From contig JANQEO010000151.1 of the NCBI GenBank assembly GCA_028278325.1, positions 109,500-173,499 of the forward strand: a stretch of DNA of 64,000 bases. Direction: 5' to 3'. The position numbers were made by a program, and so were the translations under genes. The stretch comes from Candidatus Binatia bacterium (lineage in GTDB: Bacteria > Desulfobacterota > Binatia > UBA1149 > JAJCZL01). A model generated the notes under the pieces. That model saw nothing but the letters and a program-made list of their open reading frames with translations. It made no database searches and was not told where the DNA came from. Below are positions 28,209-37,644 of this stretch, one piece after another (the first letter of the stretch is position 1; every line of letters begins with the position of its first letter).

Positions 28209-29400
28209 CGAAGGGACGGTATCTCCCGCGCTACTGAGCGCCGCCCAGAGCGTGGCCGGCAACATCAAGTCGGTGCGCCGGGAGATTCACGCGAACCCCG
28301 AATTGGGGCTGAACAACCCCGCCACCCAGGCCGTAATCCAGCGCGAGCTCGCAAGGATAGGCATCTCGGATCCCAAGTTGGGCAAGAAGTGCTCGTCGGT
28401 GGTGGCGGAGATCCGGGGCCAGGCCCAAGCAAGCACGCGCTCGCGCACCGTAGCTCTGCGCGCCGACATGGATGCGTTGCCGCTGACCGAGCACAACGAA
28501 GCCGATTGGGCTTCCAAGAACGAGGGCGTGATGCACGCCTGCGGGCACGACGGCCATGTCGCGATGCTGTTGGGGGCTGCCGAAGTCTTGCACGGCATGC
28601 GGGATCGTTTCGCAGGCACGGTGCGATTGCTCTTTCAGCCTGGCGAAGAAGGCTATGGCGGCGCCGACGTGATGTTGGGCGAAGGGGCCCTCGACGGGGT
28701 GGATGCCGCCTTCGCTCTGCATCTCGACTCTAGTTCTCCGACCAACATCGTGGCGACGCGCCGTGGCGCCATACTGGCGGCGGCCGATACCTTCTTCGTG
28801 TCCTTCAAGGGATCCGGAGGCCATGCCTCCTTGCCCTACCAAGGCAGGGACCCGATACCGGCAGTCGGTCCTTTCGTCGACGGTCTATCCCACGTGGCTG
28901 CCAGAGAGACCGACCCGGACGATCCCGTCGTCTTCAGCGTGACCATGGTGAGGGCCGGAAGCGCAATGAACGTCCTTCCACCCGAGGCCGAGTGCAGCGG
29001 CACCATACGTACCCTGAGTCACGGTCGTCGCGAGACCGCCCATGCCCAGTTGCGTAGGGTAGCCGAGGGGGTGGCCGCCGCGCGTGGCCTCGAGGTCGAG
29101 GTGCGCATCGCTCGCGGCTATCCTCCGACGATCAATCATGATGACGGCGCCGTCCGCATGATCGAGTCGGCGCGGGGCTTGAACTTGAGGGTCCACGAAA
29201 TGCCGAGCGCGATGATGGGCGCCGAAGACTTCTCCTACATGTTGGAGAAGGTTCCCGGGGCCATGGCGTTTCTGGGATGTCGCACCGAGGGCGGCGGGCC
29301 TCTTCACTCAGACCTGATGAAGGTCGACGAGAACGCCCTGCCTACGGGTGCCGCCTTGCACACCCACGTCGCCCTGTCGTTTCTAGGCGCCGTCGACTGA
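28195..29400 (+). CDS. M20-family amidohydrolase / aminoacylase
   Basis: 401 residues of the M20D (hippurate hydrolase/IAA-amino-acid hydrolase) group, dizinc or dimanganese enzymes that cleave N-acyl amino acids. Motifs: IHANPELGLNNPATQ, ALRADMDALPL (about 92-102), HACGHDGHVAMLLGAAEVL near 117, LFQPGEEGYGGADVML and the late MMGAEDFSYML. The inserted dimerisation domain is in the middle. Its ATG is inside the end of the selenoprotein gene, so they are co-expressed. Acyl group and amino acid unknown. Confidence 0.92.
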   Translation: MSATDEGTVSPALLSAAQSVAGNIKSVRREIHANPELGLNNPATQAVIQRELARIGISDPKLGKKCSSVVAEIRGQAQASTRSRTVALRADMDALPLTEHNEADWASKNEGVMHACGHDGHVAMLLGAAEVLHGMRDRFAGTVRLLFQPGEEGYGGADVMLGEGALDGVDAAFALHLDSSSPTNIVATRRGAILAAADTFFVSFKGSGGHASLPYQGRDPIPAVGPFVDGLSHVAARETDPDDPVVFSVTMVRAGSAMNVLPPEAECSGTIRTLSHGRRETAHAQLRRVAEGVAAARGLEVEVRIARGYPPTINHDDGAVRMIESARGLNLRVHEMPSAMMGAEDFSYMLEKVPGAMAFLGCRTEGGGPLHSDLMKVDENALPTGAALHTHVALSFLGAVD

Positions 29401-29453
29401 CGGCACGAGCTGTTCGAAGCCGCCGAAGATCATTCGCCGCCCGTCGACGGTGT

Positions 29454-31064
29454 CTATTCGGGATCGACGAGAACCCCGGGGTTCATGATGCCTGCGCCGT
29501 CAAGAGCAGCCTTGCTCTGTCTCAAGGCAAGGGCGAAGGCGTCGGGGCGCTGACGGTCGTACCAGGGCCGGTGATCACGGCCGACGGCATGATGATGGGT
29601 GATGGTGCCGCCCAAACGATTGATAGCTTCGCCCGACGCCGCTTTCACTTCGTCCCACTGCTCGAGCTGACTCTCGTGCTTGGCCGGTGCGAGTATCGTG
29701 TAGTAGGGAGCGGGCCCGTCCGGATAGACGTGCGTGAACCGGCATGTCAGTGACCCGCCGCCGCAGATCTCGTCGAGGGCCTTTCCTACCGTCTCGGTGA
29801 TCTCGGCATGGAAGGTGGCGAAGTGGTCCCAGGTTATGGCCGTTTCGAAGGTCTCGCTTATGAAGCCCATGCACACGATCGCGTCGCGCATGTAGGGGGC
29901 CTTGAGAAAAGCGTCGCGCCAAGCGCCCGCTGCGCCTTCCCGCGAAGCGCCGGAGTCCGTCCGAGTCTTGCCCGCCCCGTCGGGAACGTTGCCGCCGCAG
30001 TCACGAACACATTCCAAAGCACGATCCATCCAAGCCTGGGGGTCGTGGTCGGCCGATTCGAACGCGACGATCAGTACCGCATGACTGCCGTCGCCGGCGC
30101 CGCTGTTCAAGGCTTCACTTGCGTCGAGCAGACGAAGGTTCGAGGGGTAGAGTCCGGCTTGGCTTATACGGCGCACGGCTTCAGCCGCTTCCATGAAGTC
30201 GTCGAATGCCGCAGCCACCGAGCTGCGGTATGTGGGTCTGTCCTGCAGGCGCATCCACGCCTCGGTGATTATCCCGAGAGTTCCCTCGGACCCGATGAAG
30301 AGCCGGTCGGGACTCGGGCCGGCGCCTGAACCGGGGAGACGCGCACTCTCCAATGCGCCTGCCGGCGTCATGACTCTGAGGGATTCGACGAAGTCGTCTA
30401 TGTGCGTGTAGAGGGTAGCGTAGTGTCCCCCGGAGCGCGTCGCGATCCATCCGCCCAGTGTGGAAAACTCGAAGGACTGGGGAAAGTGCCGCAAAGTCAG
30501 ACCGTGGCCGCGCAGCTGATCCTCGAGATGGGGGCCGTAGACGCCGGCTTGGATCCGCGCTGCACGCGAGGCCCTGTCGATTTCGAGAACCTTGTCCAGG
30601 TTCTTGAGGTCGATGGACACCGCTCCTTTGTAGCCGCCGTCCAAGCGAGCCTCGACGCCGCCGACCACGCTGGAGCCTCCGCCGTAGGGGATCGCGGCCA
30701 GCCTTGCATCGCTGCACCAATCGAGAAGGCCGACGATGTCGGCTTCGTCGCGGGGAAACGCCACGATGTCGGGGGCGTTGGAAAAGTCGCCGCGCAAGCC
30801 CCGCACTATGTCGCGGAAGCTCTTGCCGTAAGTGTGTCCGGCGCGGTCGTAGGGGGAGGCGCTGCAGATGGACTCCAGTCCGGCGGGCGCTGTCGCTGCC
30901 GCGGCGGGTAGTTCCAAGTCATCGAGACGGGGAGGAGTGCGCACTTCGGGCTGAGCGCAGTTCAGGCGGGCGGCCAATAGGGCGGCGATGTTCTCCTGAT
31001 GCTCTAGGCTCGGCCCTTCGCCTTCCCATCCCCATCCCCAGAAGCTTCTGTGTCGATCCGGCAT
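29454..31064 (-). CDS. FAD-linked oxidase resembling alkyl-DHAP synthase
   Basis: 536 residues of the VAO/PCMH flavoprotein family. FAD-binding segment PYGGGSSVVGGVEARLDGG (about 147-165), then QSFEFSTLGGWIATRSGGHY and YTHIDDFVESLRVMTP as in alkyldihydroxyacetonephosphate synthase (AGPS), with ITHHHAVGRDHRPWY near 486 where AGPS has its active-site His pair. The N-terminal FWGWGWEGEGPS is also AGPS-like. If a true AGPS it would make ether lipids; no DHAP acyltransferase partner is nearby, so a different hydroxy-acid oxidase role is possible. It stands alone, convergent to the M20 gene. Confidence 0.82.
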   Translation of the reverse strand: MPDRHRSFWGWGWEGEGPSLEHQENIAALLAARLNCAQPEVRTPPRLDDLELPAAAATAPAGLESICSASPYDRAGHTYGKSFRDIVRGLRGDFSNAPDIVAFPRDEADIVGLLDWCSDARLAAIPYGGGSSVVGGVEARLDGGYKGAVSIDLKNLDKVLEIDRASRAARIQAGVYGPHLEDQLRGHGLTLRHFPQSFEFSTLGGWIATRSGGHYATLYTHIDDFVESLRVMTPAGALESARLPGSGAGPSPDRLFIGSEGTLGIITEAWMRLQDRPTYRSSVAAAFDDFMEAAEAVRRISQAGLYPSNLRLLDASEALNSGAGDGSHAVLIVAFESADHDPQAWMDRALECVRDCGGNVPDGAGKTRTDSGASREGAAGAWRDAFLKAPYMRDAIVCMGFISETFETAITWDHFATFHAEITETVGKALDEICGGGSLTCRFTHVYPDGPAPYYTILAPAKHESQLEQWDEVKAASGEAINRLGGTITHHHAVGRDHRPWYDRQRPDAFALALRQSKAALDGAGIMNPGVLVDPE

Positions 31065-31094
31065 CGGCGTTTCCTATCAGAACGCCGCACTCTG

Positions 31095-31123
31095 TTCACC
31101 CCGGGCGGGCGCTGAGCTAGGTT
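31095..31123 (+). promoter_or_regulatory. Putative promoter of the glycosyltransferase fusion gene
   Basis: TTCACC (31095-31100), 17 bases, TAGGTT (31118-31123), nine bases to ATG 31133; no Shine-Dalgarno site, suggesting a leaderless mRNA. Confidence 0.4.
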
Positions 31124-31132
31124 GGGCCGGTC

Positions 31133-32188
31133 ATGCCGAGGGTCAGCGTCATAATGCCGGTCAGAAACGCCGGCCCCTGGCTGGCCGAATCGCTCGGGTC
31201 CATAGAGGATCAGAGCGAGCAGGATTGGGAACTCATCGCCGTCGACGACGGAAGCTCTGACGACAGCGTCGACTTGCTGAGGGCGCATGCCGCACGTGAC
31301 CGGCGGATCAGCGTACTCGGCGCTTCTTCGCACGGCGGGGGTATCGTCAACGCTCTGAACGCGGCGCTCGCCCGTGTACGCTCACCTTTGACTGCCCGCA
31401 TGGACGCCGACGATGTATGTGACCGTGATCGTCTGGCCCTGCAGTGCGGTGCGCTGGAGGCCGACGATACGCTGTTCGCGGTCACCTGCCGGGTGCGTCC
31501 TTTCCCGGATTCGCGTTTGCGCGACGGTATGGTGCGGTACTTCGACTGGCAGCATTCTCTGTCGGCGCCCGAAGAGTTCGCGCGGGACCGTTTCGTCGAG
31601 AGTCCTCTGCTTCACCCGAGCGTCGCCATGCGCTCGCAGGTGCTCACGGAAACTCTCGAGGGATGGCGTGACGTCGCGTGGCCCGAGGATTGGGACCTGT
31701 TCAGCCGTGCCTTCGAGGCGGGCCTAAAGATCCGGCGTCTGCCCGAGACTCTTTACTCTTGGCGTCTTCACGCCGGCCAGGCGACCAGATGTGACGATCG
31801 CTATTCGGAAGACAGTTTCCGTGCGGCGCGAGTTCACTTTCTGGCTCGTGCGTTGCGCGCCAGGGCGATCGGCGCGCAGCCGGGCGCCAGGGAGCGCGAC
31901 CTGTGGGTCATGGGCGCGGGGCCGGTAGGCAAGAAGCTCGGCAAAGCCCTACTGGCCGAGGGCATAGACGCCGCCGGTTTCGTCGACGTGGATCCCAAGA
32001 AGATAGGCGGCCGCGTGGATCATGAGGGGCGCGGCTGGCCCGTCATAGGCAATGCCGAGTTCCGCCGCCTGGCCCCCAGGCCCTTCGCGCTGGCAGCGGT
32101 CGGCGCAGCCGGGGGGCGTCAGCAGATCCGCGAGTTGTTGGAGGGCTGGGGCTGGCGGGAATCGGAAGATTTCTATGTAGCCGCATGA
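31133..32188 (+). CDS. GT2 glycosyltransferase fused to a PglD-like Rossmann domain
   Basis: 351 residues. Residues 1-230 are a GT-A family 2 glycosyltransferase: SVIMPVRNAGPWLAESLGS at 5-23, the DxD-type RMDADDV at 89-95 and the base-containing WPEDWDLFSRAFE at 183-195. Residues 257-351 begin LWVMGAGPVGKKLGKAL, then GFVDVDPKKIGGRV and WPVIG, a nucleotide-binding fold like the N-terminal half of PglD/NeuD sugar acyltransferases, without the left-handed beta-helix. The acceptor is unknown and there is no polysaccharide cluster around it. Confidence 0.85.
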   Translation: MPRVSVIMPVRNAGPWLAESLGSIEDQSEQDWELIAVDDGSSDDSVDLLRAHAARDRRISVLGASSHGGGIVNALNAALARVRSPLTARMDADDVCDRDRLALQCGALEADDTLFAVTCRVRPFPDSRLRDGMVRYFDWQHSLSAPEEFARDRFVESPLLHPSVAMRSQVLTETLEGWRDVAWPEDWDLFSRAFEAGLKIRRLPETLYSWRLHAGQATRCDDRYSEDSFRAARVHFLARALRARAIGAQPGARERDLWVMGAGPVGKKLGKALLAEGIDAAGFVDVDPKKIGGRVDHEGRGWPVIGNAEFRRLAPRPFALAAVGAAGGRQQIRELLEGWGWRESEDFYVAA

Positions 32189-32250
32189 GTTGTCGTCAGC
32201 GCTGTCGTTGACCTATTCATGGTGACCATCACCTTCGGGAGAATCACCTC

Positions 32251-33888
32251 ATGACCATGCAACGTACGCCGCTGTTGTTGAGCCGCCTCATGGATCGGGG
32301 CGCCTGGATAGCGCCCCACGAGGAGATCGTCACCAAGACCTCGACGGGCACCCATCGTCAGAGCTACGCCGAGACCAAGGCTCGCGCCTGCCGTCTGGCC
32401 AACGCTCTCGCCGCCCATGGCATCGGCACGGGCGATCGGGTCGCGAGCTTCATGTGGAACAACCATCGTCACCTGGAGATGTATCATGCGGTGCCTTCGA
32501 TGGGGGCGGTACTTCACACCCTCAACATCCGTCTTTCTCCGCATGACCTCGACTACATCATCAACCACGCGGCCGACCGCATCATCGTAGTCGACGCCGA
32601 CCTGCTGCCTGCCCTCGAGGAGCTCGCCGACAAGATGGGTACGGTCGAACGTTTCGTCGTGTGCTCCGAGGATGGCGAGTGGTCGACCAAGCTGCCCGGC
32701 GCCATCGACTACGAGGAATTTATCTCGGGTCACGACGAAGGGTTCGCTTGGCCCGAGCTGGACGAGAACGCCCCCATGGGTCTGTGCTACACGAGCGGCA
32801 CAACCGGCAATCCCAAGGGTGTCATGTACACGCACCGCTCGACTTACCTGCATACCATCTCGATGAGCATGACCGATGCCATGGGGCTGTCGGCGACCGA
32901 CAGCATCTGCGGCATCGTCCCGATGTTCCACGCCATGGGCTGGGGCCTGCCTTTCTCGGCGACCATGTTGGGAGCCAAGCAGGTGATGCCGCATCGTTTC
33001 ATGGACCCGGTCAGCCTACTCGATCTCTTCGCTGCAGAGGACGTCACCATCTCCGCGGGAGTTCCGACCATATGGCAGGCGGTCAAGAGCGCCGTCGAGG
33101 CCGAGCCCGACCGCTGGGACCTGTCCTCGGTCGGGCGTGTGACCTGCGGCGGCTCTGCGCCTCCGATCAGCTTGATCCGCTGGTACTTCGAAGCCCTAGG
33201 CATCGAGATGATACAGGGGTGGGGCATGACCGAGACCAACCCCCTGGGGACGGTTTCGCGCCGCGTGTCGAGACGCTCGGACAGGCAACTGTCGGAGGAT
33301 CAACGATTCGAGAACGCCGCCAAGGCCGGCCTGCTCATACCCGGACTCGAGATGGAGATCGTCGACGAGCACTTCACTCCCCTGCCTCACGACGGGGAAA
33401 CCGTCGGCGAACTGCTGATCCGGGGTCCGTGGATTGCCGCGGAGTATTACAACGATCCGCAGCCGGCCAAGTTCCACGACGGTTGGCTGGTGACCGGCGA
33501 TGTCGCCAAAATCGACAAAGACCAGTATTTGATCATCGCCGACCGCTCCAAGGACTTGATCAAGTCCGGTGGCGAGTGGATTTCCTCGGTCGATCTGGAG
33601 AACCACATCGTGGCGTTAGCCGGAGTCGCGCAGGCGGCTGTCGTGGCACAGCCTCATCCTCGTTGGGACGAAAGGCCGGTAGCCATCATCGTCACCGCTG
33701 AGGGTGGCAACGTGAGCAGGGACGAGGTCATCGATCACTGCGCAAGCGTATTCGCGAAATGGCAGCTTCCCGACGACGTGCTTTTCGAGGAATCCATCCC
33801 GCTGACGACGACCGGCAAGATCGACAAGAAGGTGATCCGTGCCGACCTCGAGAAGCGCGGCTATCGCTTGCCCGACCTACGCGACTGA
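32251..33888 (+). CDS. Long-chain/medium-chain fatty acid-CoA ligase
   Basis: 545 residues of the ANL superfamily. P-loop GLCYTSGTTGNPKGVMYTHR near 175-194, A5 MIQGWGMTETNPLGT, A8 GWLVTGDVAKIDKDQYLIIADRSKDLIKSGGEWIS in short, and the catalytic Lys in TTTGKIDKKVIR near the C-terminus. It resembles AlkK/FadD-type ligases of about 540 residues. ATG preceded by GGGAGAATC. Forms CoA esters for beta-oxidation, in keeping with the crotonases and acyl-CoA dehydrogenase in the window; chain length cannot be read from sequence. Confidence 0.92.
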   Translation: MTMQRTPLLLSRLMDRGAWIAPHEEIVTKTSTGTHRQSYAETKARACRLANALAAHGIGTGDRVASFMWNNHRHLEMYHAVPSMGAVLHTLNIRLSPHDLDYIINHAADRIIVVDADLLPALEELADKMGTVERFVVCSEDGEWSTKLPGAIDYEEFISGHDEGFAWPELDENAPMGLCYTSGTTGNPKGVMYTHRSTYLHTISMSMTDAMGLSATDSICGIVPMFHAMGWGLPFSATMLGAKQVMPHRFMDPVSLLDLFAAEDVTISAGVPTIWQAVKSAVEAEPDRWDLSSVGRVTCGGSAPPISLIRWYFEALGIEMIQGWGMTETNPLGTVSRRVSRRSDRQLSEDQRFENAAKAGLLIPGLEMEIVDEHFTPLPHDGETVGELLIRGPWIAAEYYNDPQPAKFHDGWLVTGDVAKIDKDQYLIIADRSKDLIKSGGEWISSVDLENHIVALAGVAQAAVVAQPHPRWDERPVAIIVTAEGGNVSRDEVIDHCASVFAKWQLPDDVLFEESIPLTTTGKIDKKVIRADLEKRGYRLPDLRD

Positions 33889-33928
33889 TGGCATCGGTGC
33901 GCGCTAGTGCCGGATCCGCGGCACCCAC

Positions 33929-36130
33929 ATGGCACGCCCGCGTGTAAGATCGGGCGGCGGCCTTGCCGCCCTCGCGTATACTCTGCGCAAAGGCCGTGAG
34001 GCCGGCGGGGTAATCTCTCTGTACCGCCGCCTCAGGAGCAACAACGCCTGTAAGACATGCGCGCTGGGCATGGGCGGGCAATCCGGCGGCATGGTCAACG
34101 AAGCCGGGCATTTCCCGGAGGTCTGCAAGAAATCGATTCAAGCCCAGGCCGGGGACATGGCGCGCACGATCTCCGAGCGTTTCTTTGCGCGCACGCCCAT
34201 CGCCGAGATGGCCGCGGCCAGCGCCGCCGAGTTCGAGCGCCTCGGACGCCTGGCCTTTCCTGTCATCGCCGAAGAAGGGGATACTCATTTTCGCCGCATC
34301 AGTTGGGACGAGGCCCTTCAACGTACAGTAGAGGCTCTTAGGGATGCGTCACCTGATCAGACCTTCTTCTACGCCTCGGGCCGCTCGAGCAACGAGGCCG
34401 CTTATCTATTGCAGCTGATCGCGCGCGCCTACGGGACCAACAACGTCCACAACTGCTCTTACTACTGCCATGCCGCGTCGGGAGTCGCTCTCGGCAAGGT
34501 CTACGGGTCAGGCACGTCTTCCGTCGTACTGGATGATCTCGACCGCGCCGATCTCGCCTTGGTCATCGGCGCGAACCCGGCCTCCAACCACCCGCGCTTG
34601 ATCACAAAGCTGATCAACCTGCGCCGCCGTGGCGGGCGCGTCATGGTCATCAACCCGCTGCGTGAGCTCGGCCTCGAGAAGTTCAGGGTGCCGTCGGACT
34701 GGAGAAGTATGCTGCTGGGATCCAAGATCAGCGATCTGTACCTACAGCCTCACGTCGGTGGAGACGTTGCGTTGCTCAAGGGGATCCTGAAGGCACTGGC
34801 CGAGATCGACGCTGTCGATACCTCTTTCGTGAGTGCCTGCACCGAGGGCTGGGAGGAAGTAGAAAAGGACCTCTCCGCATCGCAGTGGCCGGAGCTCGAG
34901 GCGGCCAGCGGTGTAACGCGGGCCGAAATGGCCGATGCCGCGCGGATGCTGGCGTCTGCCGAGCGTGGGATCTCGATGTGGGCGATGGGGTTGACCCATC
35001 ACGTCCATGGCGTCGACAACGTGCTGGCGCTGGCCAATCTGTCCCTGGCGCGCGGCTGGTTGGGAAACGCGGGCGCGGGACTCTTGCCCATACGCGGTCA
35101 CTCGAACGTCCAAGGCGTTGGCTCTTGCGGCGTTTCGCCGAAACTGAAGGCGGCGTTCGCCGAGAAGATGGAAGAGGCGTACGGCTTCCGGATGCCGACC
35201 GGCGAGGGCCAGGATACCTACTCGTCCATGACCGCTGCCCATGAAGGGGCTATCCGCGCGTGTATCCTGCTCGGCGGAAACCTGTTCGCGAGCAACCCGG
35301 ATCGGCTCTGGGCCTCCAACGCGCTACGGCGTATCGGTATGAGCTGTTCGATCACCACTAAACTCAACGAAGGACACGTGCACGGTCGCGGACGCACGGC
35401 TGTCATCCTTCCGGCGCTAGCACGAGACGAAGAAGCACAGGCGACAACGCAGGAGTCGATGTTCAACTTCGTCAGGCTTTCCGACGGCGGCACACCGGCC
35501 GTGAGGGGAGAGATGCGCTCGGAGGTCGACATAATCTCTTCGATCGCCGAGGGTGTGCTTCCGTCTCGCGTCTTCGATTGGTCGTCGCTGCGTTCGCATT
35601 CGAAGCTTCGCGAAGAGATCTCCAAAGTCGTTCCCGGCTACGCGGCGCTTGGGTCTATAGAGGACGGGGGCGAGTTCCAGATCGACGGGCGAACCTTCCA
35701 CGAACCGCGCTTTTCCACGGACCACGGTCGAGCGGTCTTTCACGTGACACCTTTGCCGGATTTCGATCCCGCCGAGGGAGAGTTTCGACTCATGACCCTG
35801 AGGTCCGAGGGCCAGTTCAATACCGTCGTGTATGAAGAAGAGGATCTCTACCGGGGCAACAGCCGCCGCGATGTCGTCATGATGTCGGAAGAAGATGCGC
35901 GCAGCCTCGGTGTCGGAGAAGGCGACCGGGTAGTGGTCGAGTCCGAGACCGGCAGCATGGTCGCCGTTGCCGCCATCGCGCAGATCAGGCCGGGGAGCAT
36001 TGCGATGTACTATCCGGAGGCCAACGCGATCGTCCCCAGGCGGCTCGACGAACGCTCCAAGACGCCCGCCTTCAAATCCATCTGCGTCAAAGTCAGGCCG
36101 CTGGCTGAAACGGCTCAGTCGGTCGCGTAG
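33929..36130 (+). CDS. FdhF/YdeP-family molybdopterin oxidoreductase
   Basis: 733 residues of the DMSO-reductase/formate-dehydrogenase-like superfamily, YdeP branch. The N-terminus has NNACKTCALGMGGQSGG (about 38-54) and VCKKSIQAQ, the reduced cysteine set of this branch; the Mo-cofactor part includes FFYASGRSSNEAAYLLQL, HNCSYYCHAASGV (about 171-183) and GGNLFASNPD. The C-terminal molydopterin-binding domain begins FRLMTLRSEGQFNTVVY. The metal-site residue appears to be Cys, not Sec: the frame has no TGA. Substrate unknown. It overlaps the convergent glycosyltransferase end by 16 bp. Confidence 0.9.
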   Translation: MARPRVRSGGGLAALAYTLRKGREAGGVISLYRRLRSNNACKTCALGMGGQSGGMVNEAGHFPEVCKKSIQAQAGDMARTISERFFARTPIAEMAAASAAEFERLGRLAFPVIAEEGDTHFRRISWDEALQRTVEALRDASPDQTFFYASGRSSNEAAYLLQLIARAYGTNNVHNCSYYCHAASGVALGKVYGSGTSSVVLDDLDRADLALVIGANPASNHPRLITKLINLRRRGGRVMVINPLRELGLEKFRVPSDWRSMLLGSKISDLYLQPHVGGDVALLKGILKALAEIDAVDTSFVSACTEGWEEVEKDLSASQWPELEAASGVTRAEMADAARMLASAERGISMWAMGLTHHVHGVDNVLALANLSLARGWLGNAGAGLLPIRGHSNVQGVGSCGVSPKLKAAFAEKMEEAYGFRMPTGEGQDTYSSMTAAHEGAIRACILLGGNLFASNPDRLWASNALRRIGMSCSITTKLNEGHVHGRGRTAVILPALARDEEAQATTQESMFNFVRLSDGGTPAVRGEMRSEVDIISSIAEGVLPSRVFDWSSLRSHSKLREEISKVVPGYAALGSIEDGGEFQIDGRTFHEPRFSTDHGRAVFHVTPLPDFDPAEGEFRLMTLRSEGQFNTVVYEEEDLYRGNSRRDVVMMSEEDARSLGVGEGDRVVVESETGSMVAVAAIAQIRPGSIAMYYPEANAIVPRRLDERSKTPAFKSICVKVRPLAETAQSVA

Positions 36131-37644
36131 ACCCTGATGGCCGGCCCGTAACTCTCGCCTTCTTCGGGACGGAAAAACTTAACGAGGCGGTGCCTGCCGA
36201 ACAGTTCCTTGTAGCGCTGCGCTTTGACCGGATAGAGGTCGGGGCGAAGCAAAAAGCGCCTAAAATCCTGGCTGCTTGCGACCAGATAATCGTAGCCTTC
36301 CAGATCAACGTCGCGGCTGAGACCGAACAGCCCCAGTTCGGTCACCTCGAAGCGCTCGGGATCGATGGGCGGCGTGTAGAACTCGACGGCGATCTTGGAA
36401 CCGGACGGCAGGTTCGTTTCGATCCACTGCTTCGATATCCAGCGCGTGTTGGGAAGCGTGATGCGTTTGGCGTGAGCGAGCGACATCACGCCCTGGTGGT
36501 AGATAGATACCGTCAACAATGCGACCACAGCCCAGACTCCCAGGCGAACGACGCTGCGCGACGGGCCCGCGCCCTGCCTGCGTGCCGCTTCTAAGAACCG
36601 GATGCACCCCAGGCCCGCCAGTGCGGCCAGAAAAGGCAGGACGGGGACCATGTTGCGCTCGAAGTGGACGCGATAGGAGCCCATGAAAAGGAAGTAGGCT
36701 GCAGGAAACGTAATCGTTACTGCGGCAGCACGCGGCGAGGACTTCGCGAGTGCCAGCGCTCCCGCCACGGAGGCAAGGAGTGGCACGATACCGAACTGCT
36801 CCAGTAGAACGGCGGCGTAGTAGGAGAAGCTCGTCGTTGCGCTCTCGGCACCGGCGTGGCTGACGGCGTAGGCCGTGCGCTGGAAGCGGAGAAACTCGAA
36901 GAACGAAGCCGGCTCGATCAGTACGTAGGGGGTGGATGCCAGGAAAGCCAGACCGGTCACTGCAATGCCGGCGGCGAGTAGTCCGTGAGGCCGTTTGCCT
37001 CGCGGGGCAGCTGCCGAGAAGTGAGCGACGACCAGGGGAAGCACGCAAAACACCGCGTTGTACTTGGTTCCACCCGCTAGCCCCGCGCTCACTGCGGCCA
37101 GCATGTAGTAGCGGAGGGCGGGGCCCCGCTCCACGATGAGCAAGGAGCCGAAGGCCGACAGCAGCACCCAGAATCCCATGGGGACGTCGGTGGTGATGGT
37201 GAAGGAGTTGGTCATGTGGAGGAAAGACGCCCCCACCAGCAGCGCGGCCAACAAGCCTGCGGATGGTCCACCGGTCAAGATGCGGGTGACGACGAAGGTA
37301 AGATAGATCGTAGCCACCGAGATGAAGACGGTCAGCAGCCTTCCCCAGTGATAAAGAGTCGTCAGCTCTATCTGTTCGAAGGTTTCTGCTCCCCCCGTAA
37401 GCCGTTCGACCAGGAAGGTGAGAACAAACATCGAACTCTGCATGTAGATGTAGAGAGATGGATACAAGAAGGTCTCGGGATCGAGATCGCCGGTAGCTGC
37501 TATCCGCGCGGCAGGCGCAGCCACTTGCGATTCGTCGGGGTGGACGAATACCGGAAAGCCGAAGTCTACAGCGATGTAACGCAGCACGAAGGCGGCCACC
37601 AAGATCGCGGAGAGGGCCAAGCTCGTGGCTGTTTTCTCCGTCAC
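36115..37644 (-). CDS. ArnT/PMT-type membrane glycosyltransferase (GT39-like)
   Basis: 509 residues from GTG 37644, which overlaps the TGA of the upstream GT2 gene (GTGA). About ten to twelve membrane helices follow an N-terminal helix. The first periplasmic loop has FPVFVHPDESQVAAPAARI near 32-50, the acidic motif of polyprenyl-phosphate-sugar-dependent transferases, then TFLYPSLYIYMQ. The C-terminal soluble part contains YDYLVASSQDFRRF. Paired with a dolichol-phosphate-sugar-synthase-like GT2, so the two may load and transfer a sugar from a lipid carrier to an envelope acceptor. The longer open frame to 37797 is unlikely. Confidence 0.85.
   Translation of the reverse strand: MTEKTATSLALSAILVAAFVLRYIAVDFGFPVFVHPDESQVAAPAARIAATGDLDPETFLYPSLYIYMQSSMFVLTFLVERLTGGAETFEQIELTTLYHWGRLLTVFISVATIYLTFVVTRILTGGPSAGLLAALLVGASFLHMTNSFTITTDVPMGFWVLLSAFGSLLIVERGPALRYYMLAAVSAGLAGGTKYNAVFCVLPLVVAHFSAAAPRGKRPHGLLAAGIAVTGLAFLASTPYVLIEPASFFEFLRFQRTAYAVSHAGAESATTSFSYYAAVLLEQFGIVPLLASVAGALALAKSSPRAAAVTITFPAAYFLFMGSYRVHFERNMVPVLPFLAALAGLGCIRFLEAARRQGAGPSRSVVRLGVWAVVALLTVSIYHQGVMSLAHAKRITLPNTRWISKQWIETNLPSGSKIAVEFYTPPIDPERFEVTELGLFGLSRDVDLEGYDYLVASSQDFRRFLLRPDLYPVKAQRYKELFGRHRLVKFFRPEEGESYGPAIRVYATD

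Noticed and set aside
29401..29453. Protein-like fragment on the minus strand after the AGPS-like stop (RRMIFGGFEQLVPS)
   Set aside because: Only about 20 residues with no start or family match that I can establish; possibly a gene remnant but unsupported.
33929..36130. YdeP-type oxidoreductase as a Sec formate dehydrogenase
   Set aside because: No in-frame TGA occurs, and the motif has Cys in HNCSYYCH.
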